Positions 53,939 to 63,199 of a stretch of DNA of 64,000 nucleotides are shown in pieces; within the stretch, counting starts at the first letter, position 1, and each line of letters starts with the position of its first letter. The position numbers and the translations under genes are program-made. The DNA is taken from contig NZ_CAMTTF010000007.1 in assembly GCF_947077765.1 (NCBI RefSeq), positions 1-64,000 of the forward strand, given 5' to 3'. This DNA is from Salinibacter grassmerensis (GTDB lineage: Bacteria; Bacteroidota; Rhodothermia; Rhodothermales; Salinibacteraceae). Below the pieces are notes generated by a model. That model saw only the letters and a list, made by a program, of their open reading frames with translations, did not search any database and had not been told where the DNA came from.

Positions 53939-55399
53939 TCATCGGGTGTTTTCGCGTGAGAAAGAATCGGAGCGGTCCCCCACGAGCGCAACGAGCACGT
54001 AGCTCAAGAGGGGGATCCCGAAGAAGACGGCGACCCCCCCGATCATTTTCAGCGTGCCGAAGTTGGTCCAGGCGTAGTTCGCGACGATCAAGAGCATCAC
54101 GAGCGGAATCACGTACTGCACGACCGGTCCCCAGATCGAGCCCACGTACAGCCCAGCGTTGCGGTTGATTTCTAGCACCCGGAGCTTTTCAGGGCCGAGG
54201 TGCCCCATCGACCAGCCGATGGCACCGATGATGGCAAGTGTGGAGAGGGGCAGGCCGAAGTTGCCAAACACGAAGTCGAGGAAATTCAGCACGCCGGGCG
54301 AGTACGCGCTCCCGAGCCCCAGAAGCCAGATGACCCCGCACACGCCCACCACCGTCTGCTCGCGGCTCAGGCTCGTTTCCTCGCTGAGGGTCGTCACGCT
54401 CACCTCCGTGATGAGGATGGCCGAGGTGAACGCGGCCAGGAAGAAGCCGAGGAAGAACAGGATGGCCCACAGTGCGCCCCCCGCCATCTGCGGAAAGACC
54501 TGGGGCAGCGACACGAACGTTAGGCTGGCCCCCGACCCCGGATCCAGGTCAAACGCGAAGACGATCGGGAAAATGGCGAACGCCGCCAGGATGCCAATGC
54601 TCGAATTCCCGATGACGGTAAAGACGCCCCCGCCGATCGGGATGTCGTCGTAGTCTGGCAGGTAGCTGCCGACCGTGAGGGCAATTCCCCACCCGAGACC
54701 GGTGGAGAAGAGAACTTGGCCGAGGGCGGTAATCCAGGTTTGGCCGAGCCCAAGTTTGCTCCACTCGATGCCGAACGTGAATGCGAGGCCTTCGGCTGCC
54801 CCGGGCAGCGTGAGCGCGCGGATCATGATTGCGACGAGGGCGAGCACGAGCCCCGGCACCGCGTAGATCACGAGCCGCTCTACGCCCCGCCGGATGCCGA
54901 GGTACAGAATGGCCGCGACCAGGCCCATGACGGCCGTGTGGCTGCCGATGGACAGGACGCCACTCGCGCGAAAGCCTTCCCAAAATGCCTCCGGCGCGAA
55001 GCCCGCCGATGTGAATGTAAAGAGCAGCGAGTGCACGGCGTAGTAGAGCGTCCACCCCACGACGGGCGCGTAGTACGACATCAGGGCGACGTTCACGATC
55101 AGCACCACCACGCCCAGCCCCACCACGCCTCGTGACGAGGCCACCTTGCGGAAGGCCCCCACCACCCCCTTCCCGGCGTAGCGCCCAAACGCGACTTCGG
55201 CGATGAGGCCGGGAATGGCGAGCACGAGCAGGAGCACAAAGTATGCGAGGAGAAAAGCCCCGCCTCCGTTTTCGCCGGTCACGTAGGGAAAGCGCCAGAT
55301 GTTGCCGGCCCCCACCATGGCCCCGAGCATCGCCATCAAAAACCCGAAGCGCGATCCCCACTGGGCGCGTGAGAGTTCAACGTCTTGGTCGGGCATCAA
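53939..55399 (-). CDS. Neurotransmitter:sodium symporter family transporter
   Basis: The 486-residue protein has 11-12 helices. It starts LSRAQWGSRFGFLMAMLGAMVGAGNIWRFP with the sodium-site region in the first helix. The gene carries the family AYSPGVLNFLDFVFG and a repeat of the LeuT-type core. It imports amino acids or related solutes with Na+. The small protein gene follows 3 bases downstream. It is divergent from the M20 amidohydrolase gene. Confidence 0.93.
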   Translation of the reverse strand: MMPDQDVELSRAQWGSRFGFLMAMLGAMVGAGNIWRFPYVTGENGGGAFLLAYFVLLLVLAIPGLIAEVAFGRYAGKGVVGAFRKVASSRGVVGLGVVVLIVNVALMSYYAPVVGWTLYYAVHSLLFTFTSAGFAPEAFWEGFRASGVLSIGSHTAVMGLVAAILYLGIRRGVERLVIYAVPGLVLALVAIMIRALTLPGAAEGLAFTFGIEWSKLGLGQTWITALGQVLFSTGLGWGIALTVGSYLPDYDDIPIGGGVFTVIGNSSIGILAAFAIFPIVFAFDLDPGSGASLTFVSLPQVFPQMAGGALWAILFFLGFFLAAFTSAILITEVSVTTLSEETSLSREQTVVGVCGVIWLLGLGSAYSPGVLNFLDFVFGNFGLPLSTLAIIGAIGWSMGHLGPEKLRVLEINRNAGLYVGSIWGPVVQYVIPLVMLLIVANYAWTNFGTLKMIGGVAVFFGIPLLSYVLVALVGDRSDSFSRENTR

Positions 55400-55422
55400 C
55401 GCGTTGTCACTGTGTAAAAAGC

Positions 55423-55471
55423 GTGAGCAGACCTAAGGTAGGAACAACGAATCGAAATTTCGAACGCTCAC
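55423..55471. promoter_or_regulatory. Nested inverted repeats in the symporter/amidohydrolase divergent region
   Basis: TCGAAATTTCGA (55452-55463) is a perfect 12-bp palindrome. It is flanked by GTGAGC (55423-55428) and GCTCAC (55466-55471), a 6-bp inverted pair. Both lie between the two divergent starts (55399 and 55592). A shared operator is plausible; no adjacent regulator gene was seen. Confidence 0.4.
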
Positions 55472-55591
55472 TAGGAGGGGGAACGAGCGGCCGCCCGCCC
55501 GCCGAGGGCGAACCTTTCGAGAGAAGCGTTGGTTGCCGGATACGTTGCGAATCAATACCGCGTCTCTCTGCCAACCATCCTGTCTGCCCTG

Positions 55592-56782
55592 ATGCTCGAC
55601 GCCGTTAAGTCTGACGCCGACGACGTGTACTCGGAGGTCGTCGAATTCCGCCGCACACTGCATCGTCGGCCCGAGCTGTCGGGCGAGGAGCACGAGACCG
55701 CGCGGCGCGTGGCGGAGCGGCTGACGGCCCTCGGCCTCGACATCCGCACGGGGGTGTACGACACGGGGGTGGTAGCCACCCTGGACGGGGGCGAGCCGGG
55801 GCCAACCCTGTTGCTGCGGGCGGACATGGACGCGCTCCCCATCCAGGAAGAGACAGGCCTCGACTTTGCCTCGGAGCACGACGGGGTGATGCATGCCTGT
55901 GGGCACGACCTCCACACGTCCTCGCTTCTCGGCACGGCCATGATTCTGGCACGTCACCGTGAAAGCGTGCACGGGCAGGTGCGATTCTGCTTCCAGCCCC
56001 ACGAGGAGCGGATTCCCGGCGGGGCCAAATTCATGATTGAGGAGGGCGTGCTCGACGAGACGGACGGCACGCCGGCCCCCGAGGTTGCCTTTGGGCAGCA
56101 TGTGAAGCCGAGTCTGCCCCCCGGCACCCTCGGCGTACGGCCCGGCGGTTTCATGGCCTCGACCGACGAGGTATACGTAACGGTGGAGGGCAAGGGCGGG
56201 CACGCGGCAAATCCGCACGAGGCAGTGGATCCGACCTACGTCGCCAGCGAAATCGTCGGCGCGCTCCAGTCGCTCATCAGCCGCCGGTGCCCGCCGGGGG
56301 TGCCGTCGGTGCTGACCATCGGGCGCCTAGTGGCGGACGGGGCCACGAACGTGATTCCCGAGGCGGCCCATCTGGAGGGCACCTTCCGGGCGATGGACGA
56401 GGCGTGGCGCTTTCGGGCACACGCCCTCTTCCGTCAACTCGTGCGCCGGACCGCCGAGGCGCATGGTGCGACCGCCGAGGTGGAGGTGCGTGAAGGATAC
56501 CCGGCCCTTCACAACCACGAGGCGCCGACGACGCTCGTCCAGGAGGCCGCCCGCGAATACGTGGGGCCGGAGCGGACCGTGGAGGCGGATCGGTGGTTTG
56601 CGGGCGAAGACTTTTCCTACTTCTTGCGCGAGTGCCCGGGCACCTTCTACCAACTTGGGGTGGGCAGCGAGCACGGCCTCCACACGTCTCGGTTCAACCC
56701 GGACGAGGAGGCGCTCCGCACCGGCACCGGATTCATGGCGTACCTGGCGTGGCGCTACGGTCGCGAGCACGTACAGGACTAG
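55592..56782 (+). CDS. M20-family amidohydrolase (N-acyl amino acid type)
   Basis: The 396-residue protein starts at MLDAVKSDADDVYSEVVE. HACGHDLHTSSLLG holds the metal-binding Cys/His and Asp, as in hippurate/indole-acetyl amide hydrolases and peptidase M20D. RRTLHRRPELSGEEHETA is the family N-terminus. VEGKGGHAANPHEAVDP is the dimerisation domain His motif and FAGEDFSYF the late Glu motif. It cleaves N-acyl amino acids or short amides. It is divergent from the Na+ symporter. Confidence 0.94.
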   Translation: MLDAVKSDADDVYSEVVEFRRTLHRRPELSGEEHETARRVAERLTALGLDIRTGVYDTGVVATLDGGEPGPTLLLRADMDALPIQEETGLDFASEHDGVMHACGHDLHTSSLLGTAMILARHRESVHGQVRFCFQPHEERIPGGAKFMIEEGVLDETDGTPAPEVAFGQHVKPSLPPGTLGVRPGGFMASTDEVYVTVEGKGGHAANPHEAVDPTYVASEIVGALQSLISRRCPPGVPSVLTIGRLVADGATNVIPEAAHLEGTFRAMDEAWRFRAHALFRQLVRRTAEAHGATAEVEVREGYPALHNHEAPTTLVQEAAREYVGPERTVEADRWFAGEDFSYFLRECPGTFYQLGVGSEHGLHTSRFNPDEEALRTGTGFMAYLAWRYGREHVQD

Positions 56783-56810
56783 GAGCACGCGCACCGAGAG
56801 GAAAAACGCC

Positions 56811-57467
56811 TCAGGCCGGCGCGACCAGCGCCCGCAAGGGATCGGGATCGATCCGGTGCCCGCCCTCGAACGTGTGCGTCGTCACCGGGATGTCGTGGGC
56901 CTGGAGCCGGTTCTGGACTGCGGCCCATCGGTCGTCGGTCACGTACGGGTCCTCTGTGCCGGCAACGAGGGCGAGGTCCAGGGCGCGCAGGGAGGCGGCG
57001 TGCTCGGCGAGGTCGAGGTCGTGGGCCGGGGCCCCGCCCCAGAGCACCAGTCGGTCGACGGCCGTGGTGCCCCACAGTGCCCACCGGCTGGCGGTGGCGG
57101 CTCCCTGCGAGAAGCCCAGCACGTGGAGGGACGGAGTGGTGTCGTCGGCAAGGTGGCGGACCGTAGCGTCGAGGGCGTTGACGTAGTCGGACATCTCGCT
57201 CTCGCGTGCCTCACGCGTCATCCAGGAGGCGCCCACCTGCTCATGCTGGTCCATCCCGTCCACGTAAAATCGGGACAGCCCCTCCGGCGCGACGACGCAG
57301 CGATCGGGGGTCACGATCGGCTCAAACGCCGACACGAAGTCGGGGGCGAGCTGGCCGTAGCCGTGTAGCACCACCCACCACGACGCGGCGGTTGCGGGCG
57401 TCCCGAGGGTCGCCACGCGGGCCGTGCGGGAGACCTCAAGTGTGTGGAGGCGGGGCTCGGCGGACAC
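56811..57467 (-). CDS. Phospholipase/carboxylesterase-type alpha/beta hydrolase
   Basis: The 218-residue protein has WWVVLHGYGQLAPDF (oxyanion loop), GFSQGAATASRW with the nucleophile Ser in GFSQG, and a late His in GGHRIDPDPL. Asp in GTEDPYV completes the triad. The family includes acyl-protein thioesterase-like esterases. It runs convergently with the amidohydrolase and 41 bases downstream of the LOG gene. Confidence 0.9.
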   Translation of the reverse strand: MSAEPRLHTLEVSRTARVATLGTPATAASWWVVLHGYGQLAPDFVSAFEPIVTPDRCVVAPEGLSRFYVDGMDQHEQVGASWMTREARESEMSDYVNALDATVRHLADDTTPSLHVLGFSQGAATASRWALWGTTAVDRLVLWGGAPAHDLDLAEHAASLRALDLALVAGTEDPYVTDDRWAAVQNRLQAHDIPVTTHTFEGGHRIDPDPLRALVAPA

Positions 57468-57508
57468 GGGCAGTTCGATTCGATGGGTGATGCGTTGAAA
57501 AAGGGAGC

Positions 57509-58072
57509 TTAGGTGACTTGGCCGTCGGAGGCCGCCACCCTCTCGATCCGGTCCAGCGCCGCCTCGGCGGATGATACCACCTCAACCAGGTCGGTCGCGG
57601 CGGCCCGGGCAAACCGGCCGTCCCGCAACTCTTCGAAGAAGGAGAAGAGCGTGTCGTAGAAGCCGTCCGCATTCAGAATGGCGATGGGGCGGTCGTGGTA
57701 GCCGAGCTGCTTCAGGGTGAGCACCTCCATGAACTCTTCGAGGGTGCCGTAGCCGCCGGGCAGCACGGCGAACGCGTCCGCGTTCTGGTACATGATTCGC
57801 TTGCGCTCACGCATCGTGTCGGTCACGATGAGCTCGTCGGCGTCGTAGGCAATGCCCTCGCGCGACTGCAGTTTTGAGGGGATGACGCCCGTTACCGTCC
57901 CCCCGGCCTCGTGGGCCGCCTCGGCCAGCACGCCCATCAGGCCCACCGCGCCGCCACCATAGACCAGCTCGTGGCCCCGGCGGCCCATCTCCTGCCCAAG
58001 CGCCTCCGCCACCGGAGGGTAGGCATCGGCGATGGCGTTGCTCGAGGAGCAGTAGACGCAGATGGAGGACAT
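57509..58072 (-). CDS. LOG-family (TIGR00730) Rossmann-fold protein
   Basis: The 187-residue protein has CVYCSSSNAIAD at the start, YGGGAVGLMGVLAEAA, and the hallmark PGGYGTLEEF with the Arg-containing MRERKRIMYQNAD helix. LOG proteins remove ribose 5-phosphate from cytokinin-like nucleotides or act as AMP nucleosidases. The bacterial role is unsettled. It is co-directional with the esterase and DinB genes. Confidence 0.94.
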   Translation of the reverse strand: MSSICVYCSSSNAIADAYPPVAEALGQEMGRRGHELVYGGGAVGLMGVLAEAAHEAGGTVTGVIPSKLQSREGIAYDADELIVTDTMRERKRIMYQNADAFAVLPGGYGTLEEFMEVLTLKQLGYHDRPIAILNADGFYDTLFSFFEELRDGRFARAAATDLVEVVSSAEAALDRIERVAASDGQVT

Positions 58073-58183
58073 GGGCGACCGTAAGGGAGAGTGAAGGGAA
58101 AGGGCGCGTGCTGAGGATGGAGCAGCCCGGCAAACTGACGACGGGCCTTGAAGGTCGCGACCCGGGTAGGCCGGAACGCCACG

Positions 58184-58744
58184 TTAAGACGAGTGGACGG
58201 TGCGCAGGGTCCGTCGGGCTTGCTCCAGGTGTCGGCGCTCGTGGGCCAGGGTGGACTCAAACCACGCCCCTAGGCTGACGCGGAGGAGGGGAACGGCAGG
58301 AGAGCCAAAACGAATTCGGCGCAGGTCCAGGCCCTCCGCGCCCTCTACACAGTCCGCAAACTGATCCTGCAGGCCCAAAAACTCGTCCACCGCCTCATTG
58401 GGGTAGAGCGTGTTGGGCGCGTCCGGCTCAAACAGGGAGGGCGCGTCGAAAGTCCAGCCCGAGGACGGCTCTAGAACGTGCGCGAACCAGCGACTGACGA
58501 CGCCATACTCGAAGGGCGGCGTGCCGTATGGCCCCTCGGCGTGTCCCCGTCGAATCTCGTCCTCCATCGACCGCAGCAGCAGCCACCCGGCCGTGTTCAG
58601 GTGATCGATACACTGGACGACAGACCACGCGTCCGGATCCGGTCGGCGCCGCATCGTGGCGGCGTCCACGTCGGTCACGAGCGCGGTCGCCTCGTCCTTG
58701 AGGTCGACGAATCCGGTGCGGTACTCGTCGAGCTGAGGGTGCAT
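58184..58744 (-). CDS. DinB-family four-helix protein
   Basis: The 186-residue protein has a DinB/YfiT-like helix bundle. WSVVQCIDHLNTAGWLLL has the first metal His, and the C-terminal LAHERRHLEQARRTLR contains the pair His-x3-His. Such proteins bind metal and include thiol S-transferases that use bacillithiol. The substrate is unknown. It lies downstream of the JmjC-like gene. Confidence 0.88.
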   Translation of the reverse strand: MHPQLDEYRTGFVDLKDEATALVTDVDAATMRRRPDPDAWSVVQCIDHLNTAGWLLLRSMEDEIRRGHAEGPYGTPPFEYGVVSRWFAHVLEPSSGWTFDAPSLFEPDAPNTLYPNEAVDEFLGLQDQFADCVEGAEGLDLRRIRFGSPAVPLLRVSLGAWFESTLAHERRHLEQARRTLRTVHSS

Positions 58745-58780
58745 CAGTGAGGGAAAAGAAAGGAGGCGATCGGTGGGAGC

Positions 58781-59965
58781 CTACGCCGCGTCCCACTCCA
58801 GAAGGCCGTCGTTGATCAAGTCCGCGAGCAGGTCAACGAACGCGTCGTCCTCGAGGTGAGGGGTGAGCACATCACTCGGAATCTGCTGGCGCCCCGTCAC
58901 GAGGCGGGCCGCGTAGGCCTGGTCGGGGGACAGGTCGATGGACGAACCGTTCGCGAAGAGCGTGGCCGACCCGTCGTCGTGCTCGATGAAGGCGAGCCGG
59001 GACACCGGTCCCGGCCGCAGCCCGCGACCGGCCCGGAGCGTATCGATGAGCTCGTCGTTCGCCACCGGCGTCTCCGGGGGCACGGCCTCACGGTCCCGGC
59101 CGGGGCGCGTCAGGTATTGTCCGAACCACTGATCGATGGCGGCGTCGTCACGCACGAGATCGCGAAGGAGGTGCCGCACCGTCCGACGGGCGTCGTCGTG
59201 GATTTCGCCGGGGTGGTCGACCGGCGACAGGTCGGGGTCGCTGTACCGCGCGTCCGAGCCGATCTCATCCATGGCACACTGCAAAAAGTTGCCTACGAGG
59301 TCCTGGTGCCGCGGGGCCCGGAAGCCGACCGAGTAGGTCATGCACTGGTCGTCGGTGGCGACGCCGTAGTGGGCCACGCGCGGCGGCAGGTACAGCAGAT
59401 CGCCAGGGCCGAGCACGAACTCCTCCTCTGCCTCAAAATCGGCAAGAATGCGCACGTCGAGGTCCGGCACGATCTCCTCGTCCTCCACCGGCTCGGTGCC
59501 AATCTGCCAGCGTCGGTGCCCCGCCCCCTGCAGTAGAAAGACGTCGTAGTTGTCGATGTGAGGGCCGACGGTCCCGTGCGTGGGGGCGTAGCTTACCATG
59601 ACGTCGTCGAGCCGCCAATCGGGCAGGAAGCGGAAGCGGTCGAGCAGGGCGCCGACCTCCGGAATCAGGCGGTCCACCTCCTGCACGAGAAGCGTCCAGT
59701 GCGTCTCCGGCAGGCCGAGGAAATCCTCCGACGCGAACGGGCCGTGCCGAAGCTCCCACGGGTATTCGCCCCCTTCTTCCAGGATCAGCCGGCTCGCGAC
59801 GCCGTCCTCGCAGGCCAGGCCGGCCAGTTCCTCGGGGGAAAGGGGCGACTGGAAGTTCGGCAGTGCATCGCGGACCACGAGGGGCCGTTCTTGCCAGTAG
59901 GTGTCGAGAAAGTCAGCGGGCGAGCGGTCGCCCAGTACGGACGACGTAGGAGTAGTGGGCTGCAT
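58781..59965 (-). CDS. JmjC/cupin-4 oxygenase, ribosomal-protein arginine hydroxylase-like
   Basis: The 394-residue protein shows the YcfD/RoxA layout. The cupin region has PHIDNYDVFLLQGAGHRRW (His-x-Asp of the iron site), a late His in YLPPRVAHYG, and a C-terminal winged-helix domain. E. coli YcfD hydroxylates Arg81 of L16. The N-terminus (DFLDTYWQERPLVVRDALPNFQSPLSPEELAGLACEDG) matches the family start. The gene is transcribed towards dinB with 36 bases between. Confidence 0.92.
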   Translation of the reverse strand: MQPTTPTSSVLGDRSPADFLDTYWQERPLVVRDALPNFQSPLSPEELAGLACEDGVASRLILEEGGEYPWELRHGPFASEDFLGLPETHWTLLVQEVDRLIPEVGALLDRFRFLPDWRLDDVMVSYAPTHGTVGPHIDNYDVFLLQGAGHRRWQIGTEPVEDEEIVPDLDVRILADFEAEEEFVLGPGDLLYLPPRVAHYGVATDDQCMTYSVGFRAPRHQDLVGNFLQCAMDEIGSDARYSDPDLSPVDHPGEIHDDARRTVRHLLRDLVRDDAAIDQWFGQYLTRPGRDREAVPPETPVANDELIDTLRAGRGLRPGPVSRLAFIEHDDGSATLFANGSSIDLSPDQAYAARLVTGRQQIPSDVLTPHLEDDAFVDLLADLINDGLLEWDAA

Positions 59966-60022
59966 GGAGACAAGGGGGTTTTGAACGGAGTGCGCGGGTA
60001 GGTCGAGTGCTGTCGTGCCGGC

Positions 60023-60208
60023 CTACCCGAACAGGTACATCAGGCCCTCAAGGGCGGGCCAGAGGAGGAGCAGTGCGAGGCCCCACGCGACCCACCGTAC
60101 GCTGGCACTGCGCTGTGGGAATTCGTAGCCGCAGTAGGGGCACTCTTTCACGTCCCCGGTGTCTTCAAATTCGAGGGCGCAGGCGGGACACTCCCGATGA
60201 GACGACAT
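60023..60208 (-). CDS. Small zinc-ribbon membrane-anchored protein
   Basis: The 61-residue protein has CPAC (about 8-11) and CPYC (about 23-26), the four Cys of a zinc ribbon. A single membrane helix (about 39-57) follows. It starts MSSHRECPACALEFEDTGD. The function is unknown. It is upstream of the JmjC gene on the same strand (57 bases). Confidence 0.72.
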   Translation of the reverse strand: MSSHRECPACALEFEDTGDVKECPYCGYEFPQRSASVRWVAWGLALLLLWPALEGLMYLFG

Positions 60209-60249
60209 GGTGGGGTGCCTTCAGGTTCGAGGCGTCGATCGGGGGTATG

Positions 60250-60438
60250 CTAAAGCTGCGAGGCCAACTCATTCAGCATCATCTCCACGTCCTCCTCAGC
60301 GATGTCGTCGGGGTTGGGGCCGGGGAAGCCGGGGTCCGGTTCCGGCGGGGCCGCATCGAGGTCAAGCGGGTCGAGAAGCAGGGCGGCCACCCCAGTGGCC
60401 GCGGCAGAGAAAAGAAGGGCCTTCGTGAACTTGGACAT
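60250..60438 (-). CDS. Small membrane or exported protein
   Basis: The 62-residue protein starts MSKFTKALLFSAAATGVAALLL, which serves as a signal or anchor helix. A Pro/Asp-rich linker (PPEPDPGFPGPNP) and an acidic helix ending NELASQL follow. No family was recognised. It precedes the zinc-ribbon gene on the same strand. Confidence 0.55.
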   Translation of the reverse strand: MSKFTKALLFSAAATGVAALLLDPLDLDAAPPEPDPGFPGPNPDDIAEEDVEMMLNELASQL

Positions 60439-60575
60439 GGCAATAGGCGAACAGAGCGAGAAACGATTGGGTGACATCAACGGGACGAGGGAGGGGGAGT
60501 TCTCCAGTCAAGCCGAACCTAACCGGGTCGTGCAGGTTCGTGAGGTCAAGTGATTCGGCATCCCATCGTCCGTCG

Positions 60576-61274
60576 ATGTTCATGTTGCGTCCTTTCCTGG
60601 TTCGCCTCCTGATTGTGGTCGGGCTCGGCCTCGCAGGGCTTGTCGCGAGTGCGACCGAAGCCCGAGCACAGGACGACGCGTCCATCCCCGTGGCCCGGGT
60701 CAAATACGACGGTGGGGGCGACTGGTACAGTGATGAGGAGTCGCTGCGAGAGCTCTTCGCGTTTGCGCGTCAGCACACGCTCCTTGACGTGGGGCCGCAG
60801 GAGGAGACGGTCGAGCTCACCACCGATAAGCTCTTTGCGTTTCCGTACCTGTACCTCACCGGCCACGGAAACATCACCTTTTCCGGGGCGGAGGCCGATC
60901 GCCTGCGGCGGTATCTGCGGCGGGGCGGCTTCCTCCACATCGACGACAACTACGGCCTCGACGAGCACATCCGTCCCGAGCTGACGAAGGTCTTCCCGGA
61001 GAAACAGCTCGTGGAGGTGCCCTTCGACCATCCCGTTTACACCACGCCCTACGACTTCTCGGACGGGCTTCCCAAAATCCACGAGCACGACGGTGATCCC
61101 CCGAAGGGATACGGCTATTTCGACGATAACGGCCGTCTCATGGTGTTCTACACTGTCGAGACGGACCTGGGGGATGGGTGGGAGCCGGCTCCGGTCCACA
61201 GCAATCCCCCAGAGAAGCGGCGGGCGGCCCTTCGGATGGGGACCAACATTCTGATGTATGCCATGACGCACTGA
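60576..61274 (+). CDS. DUF4159-family exported protein
   Basis: The 232-residue protein is read from MFMLRPFLVRLLIVV, which encodes a signal peptide ending near ATEARAQ. The mature region has VKYDGGGDWYSDEESLRELFAFAR. A core YLTGHGNITFSGAEADRLRRYLRRGGFLHIDD and FPEKQLVEVPFDHPVY follow. The fold resembles DUF4159 proteins of envelope complexes. The function is unknown. Confidence 0.85.
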   Translation: MFMLRPFLVRLLIVVGLGLAGLVASATEARAQDDASIPVARVKYDGGGDWYSDEESLRELFAFARQHTLLDVGPQEETVELTTDKLFAFPYLYLTGHGNITFSGAEADRLRRYLRRGGFLHIDDNYGLDEHIRPELTKVFPEKQLVEVPFDHPVYTTPYDFSDGLPKIHEHDGDPPKGYGYFDDNGRLMVFYTVETDLGDGWEPAPVHSNPPEKRRAALRMGTNILMYAMTH

Positions 61275-61326
61275 ACACAGAGATAGCTACCGTGCCGCTC
61301 CACTCGACTCGCCACTCCCAGTTGCG

Positions 61327-61653
61327 ATGAAAACGCTCCTCGTGTCCATCGTAGTGGTGGCGGGAGGGTTGATTGCCACAAACCCAGGCATGGAGGCCTT
61401 CCAGTCGTTCGTCCGAACCCAGGCGGCGGATCGCATCGAGCGCGAGCTGGGGGCGGGAGCGCTGGCGGATTTGCTGGGTGAGGCGGGTGGGGAGGTCCTT
61501 GCGGGCAACGCATCGGCGTTCACGAAGCGGCGCTCGTACCTCGTGGGCAGTGTCTACACCACGGACCTGGACCGGGACGGAGACGCCGACGGCCGGGTGC
61601 TCGGGGTGGCCCATCAGTTCATTGTGATCGACGAATTTGCGGTGGACGACTGA
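61327..61653 (+). CDS. DUF4359-like small exported protein
   Basis: The 108-residue protein starts MKTLLVSIVVVAGGLIATNPGMEAFQSFV, with a hydrophobic anchor of about 18 residues. The ALADLLGEAGGEVLAGN helix is followed by RRSYLVGSVYTTDLD and a short beta strand region VAHQFIVIDEF. The N-terminal pattern hydrophobic-TNP-x-Y/F fits DUF4359. It lies 52 bases downstream of the DUF4159 gene. Function is not known. Confidence 0.7.
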   Translation: MKTLLVSIVVVAGGLIATNPGMEAFQSFVRTQAADRIERELGAGALADLLGEAGGEVLAGNASAFTKRRSYLVGSVYTTDLDRDGDADGRVLGVAHQFIVIDEFAVDD

Positions 61654-61677
61654 ACAGTAGGCCTGCCGCCCGAGAAA

Positions 61678-61703
61678 AGAGGTCGGGGTGAACCCCGTCT
61701 TCT
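61678..61703 (+). terminator. Hairpin after the DUF4159/DUF4359 pair
   Basis: CGGGG-TGAA-CCCCG forms a 5-bp stem with a TGAA loop. After one T-T mismatch it is extended by another 5 pairs (AGAGG with CTTCT, one G-U). It lies 25 bases after the DUF4359 stop and 100 bases before glyA. There is no clear T-run. Confidence 0.45.
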
Positions 61704-61803
61704 CCATTCACGTTCTGTCTATGCTTCCATACGTTGAGAGGGCTCCGGCGACTGGTTGTCGGGGCCGCCCTGCATCGTTGCTTCCATAACTTTTCCTGTT
61801 CCG

Positions 61804-63102
61804 ATGAGCGCGCTCCGCAACCAAGATCCTGAGATCCACGACGTCATTCAGAAGGAGGTTCAGCGCCAGAACGAGGGGCTGGAGCTCATCGCGTCCGAAA
61901 ACTTCGCCTCCCGGGCCGTCATGGAGGCGATGGGCACGGCCCTCACAAACAAATACGCGGAGGGCCTGCCGGGCAAGCGCTACTACGGCGGGTGCGAGGT
62001 GGTCGACCGTGCCGAGGAGCTGGCCCGCGAACGAGCGACGGAGCTCTACGACTGCGACTGGGTGAACGTGCAGCCCCACGCCGGGGCGCAGGCCAACTCT
62101 GCGGTGTATCTGACCCTTCTCGATCCCGGGGATACCTTTCTGGGGCTCGACTTGTCGCATGGCGGCCACCTCACGCACGGCTCACCCGTCAACTTCTCCG
62201 GCATCCTCTACGAGGCCGAGTACTACGGGGTAGAGAAGGAGACCGGCCGCATTGACATGAACAGGGTGCGCGACCGGGCGAAGGAGGTGCAGCCGAAGAT
62301 GATCTCCATCGGGGCAAGCGCTTACCCGCGCGACTTCGACTACGAGGCCTTCCGCGAGATCGCCGACGAGGTGGGCGCATTCCTGTGGATGGACATGGCA
62401 CACACGGCGGGGCTCATCGCGGGCGGAGTCCTGAACGACCCGATGCCGCACACCCACGTGGTGACCACCACGACCCACAAGACGCTCCGCGGCCCCCGCG
62501 GCGGCATGATTCTCCTGGGCGACGACTACGAGAACCCGATGGGCAAGACGGCGCGCAAGAGCGGCCGTACGAAGATGATGAGCGAGCTGCTCGACTCGGC
62601 CGTCTTCCCCGGCACGCAGGGCGGCCCGCTGATGCACGTGATCGCCGCGAAGGCCGTTGGCTTCAAGGAAGCCCTCCGGCCCTCGTTCGCCGAGTACACC
62701 CAGCAGGTCGTCGACAACGCAAAGGCGATGGGGGCGGAGCTCCGAGAGCGAGGCTACGACCTCGTCTCCGACGGGACGGACAACCACCTCGTCCTCATCG
62801 ACCTGCGCAACAAGGGACTCACCGGCAAGGAGGCCGAGCAGGCCCTCGAAGCGGCCGGCATCACGGCCAACAAGAACATGGTGCCGTTCGATGACAAGAG
62901 CCCGTTCGTCACGAGCGGACTGCGTCTGGGAACGCCCGCGATGACCACCCGTGGCTTCGGGCCGGATGCGTTTGCTCACGTGGCAGAGATGATCGACCGG
63001 GTTCTCCAAAACCCTGAGGACGAGGACACGCGGGCGACGGTTGAGCGGGAGGTAAAGGCCCTCTGCGATCAGCACCCGCTGTACGACGTCGCCATGGCGT
63101 AG
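61804..63102 (+). CDS. glyA: Serine hydroxymethyltransferase
   Basis: The 432-residue PLP enzyme has [18 protein letters not shown] at the N-terminus. YYGGCEVVD and the PLP-Lys motif [14 protein letters not shown] (Lys226) follow. It makes glycine and methylene-tetrahydrofolate from serine. The start [10 protein letters not shown] fits the family. The gene is upstream of the phosphoribosyltransferase and is not visibly in an operon with the DUF genes. Confidence 0.98.
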   Translation: MSALRNQDPEIHDVIQKEVQRQNEGLELIASENFASRAVMEAMGTALTNKYAEGLPGKRYYGGCEVVDRAEELARERATELYDCDWVNVQPHAGAQANSAVYLTLLDPGDTFLGLDLSHGGHLTHGSPVNFSGILYEAEYYGVEKETGRIDMNRVRDRAKEVQPKMISIGASAYPRDFDYEAFREIADEVGAFLWMDMAHTAGLIAGGVLNDPMPHTHVVTTTTHKTLRGPRGGMILLGDDYENPMGKTARKSGRTKMMSELLDSAVFPGTQGGPLMHVIAAKAVGFKEALRPSFAEYTQQVVDNAKAMGAELRERGYDLVSDGTDNHLVLIDLRNKGLTGKEAEQALEAAGITANKNMVPFDDKSPFVTSGLRLGTPAMTTRGFGPDAFAHVAEMIDRVLQNPEDEDTRATVEREVKALCDQHPLYDVAMA

Positions 63103-63199
63103 GCGGGAACGACCCTGCGCGTCCGACGGTTCGAGATCCAGTACCAAATTCCCACACGAAATCGCCCGTTCCGTTCACCTGACGACTTGCGTGCGTCCC

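Noticed and set aside
61654-61803. Glycine riboswitch before glyA
   Set aside because: The region holds only a short hairpin and lacks the paired aptamer pattern of glycine riboswitches.
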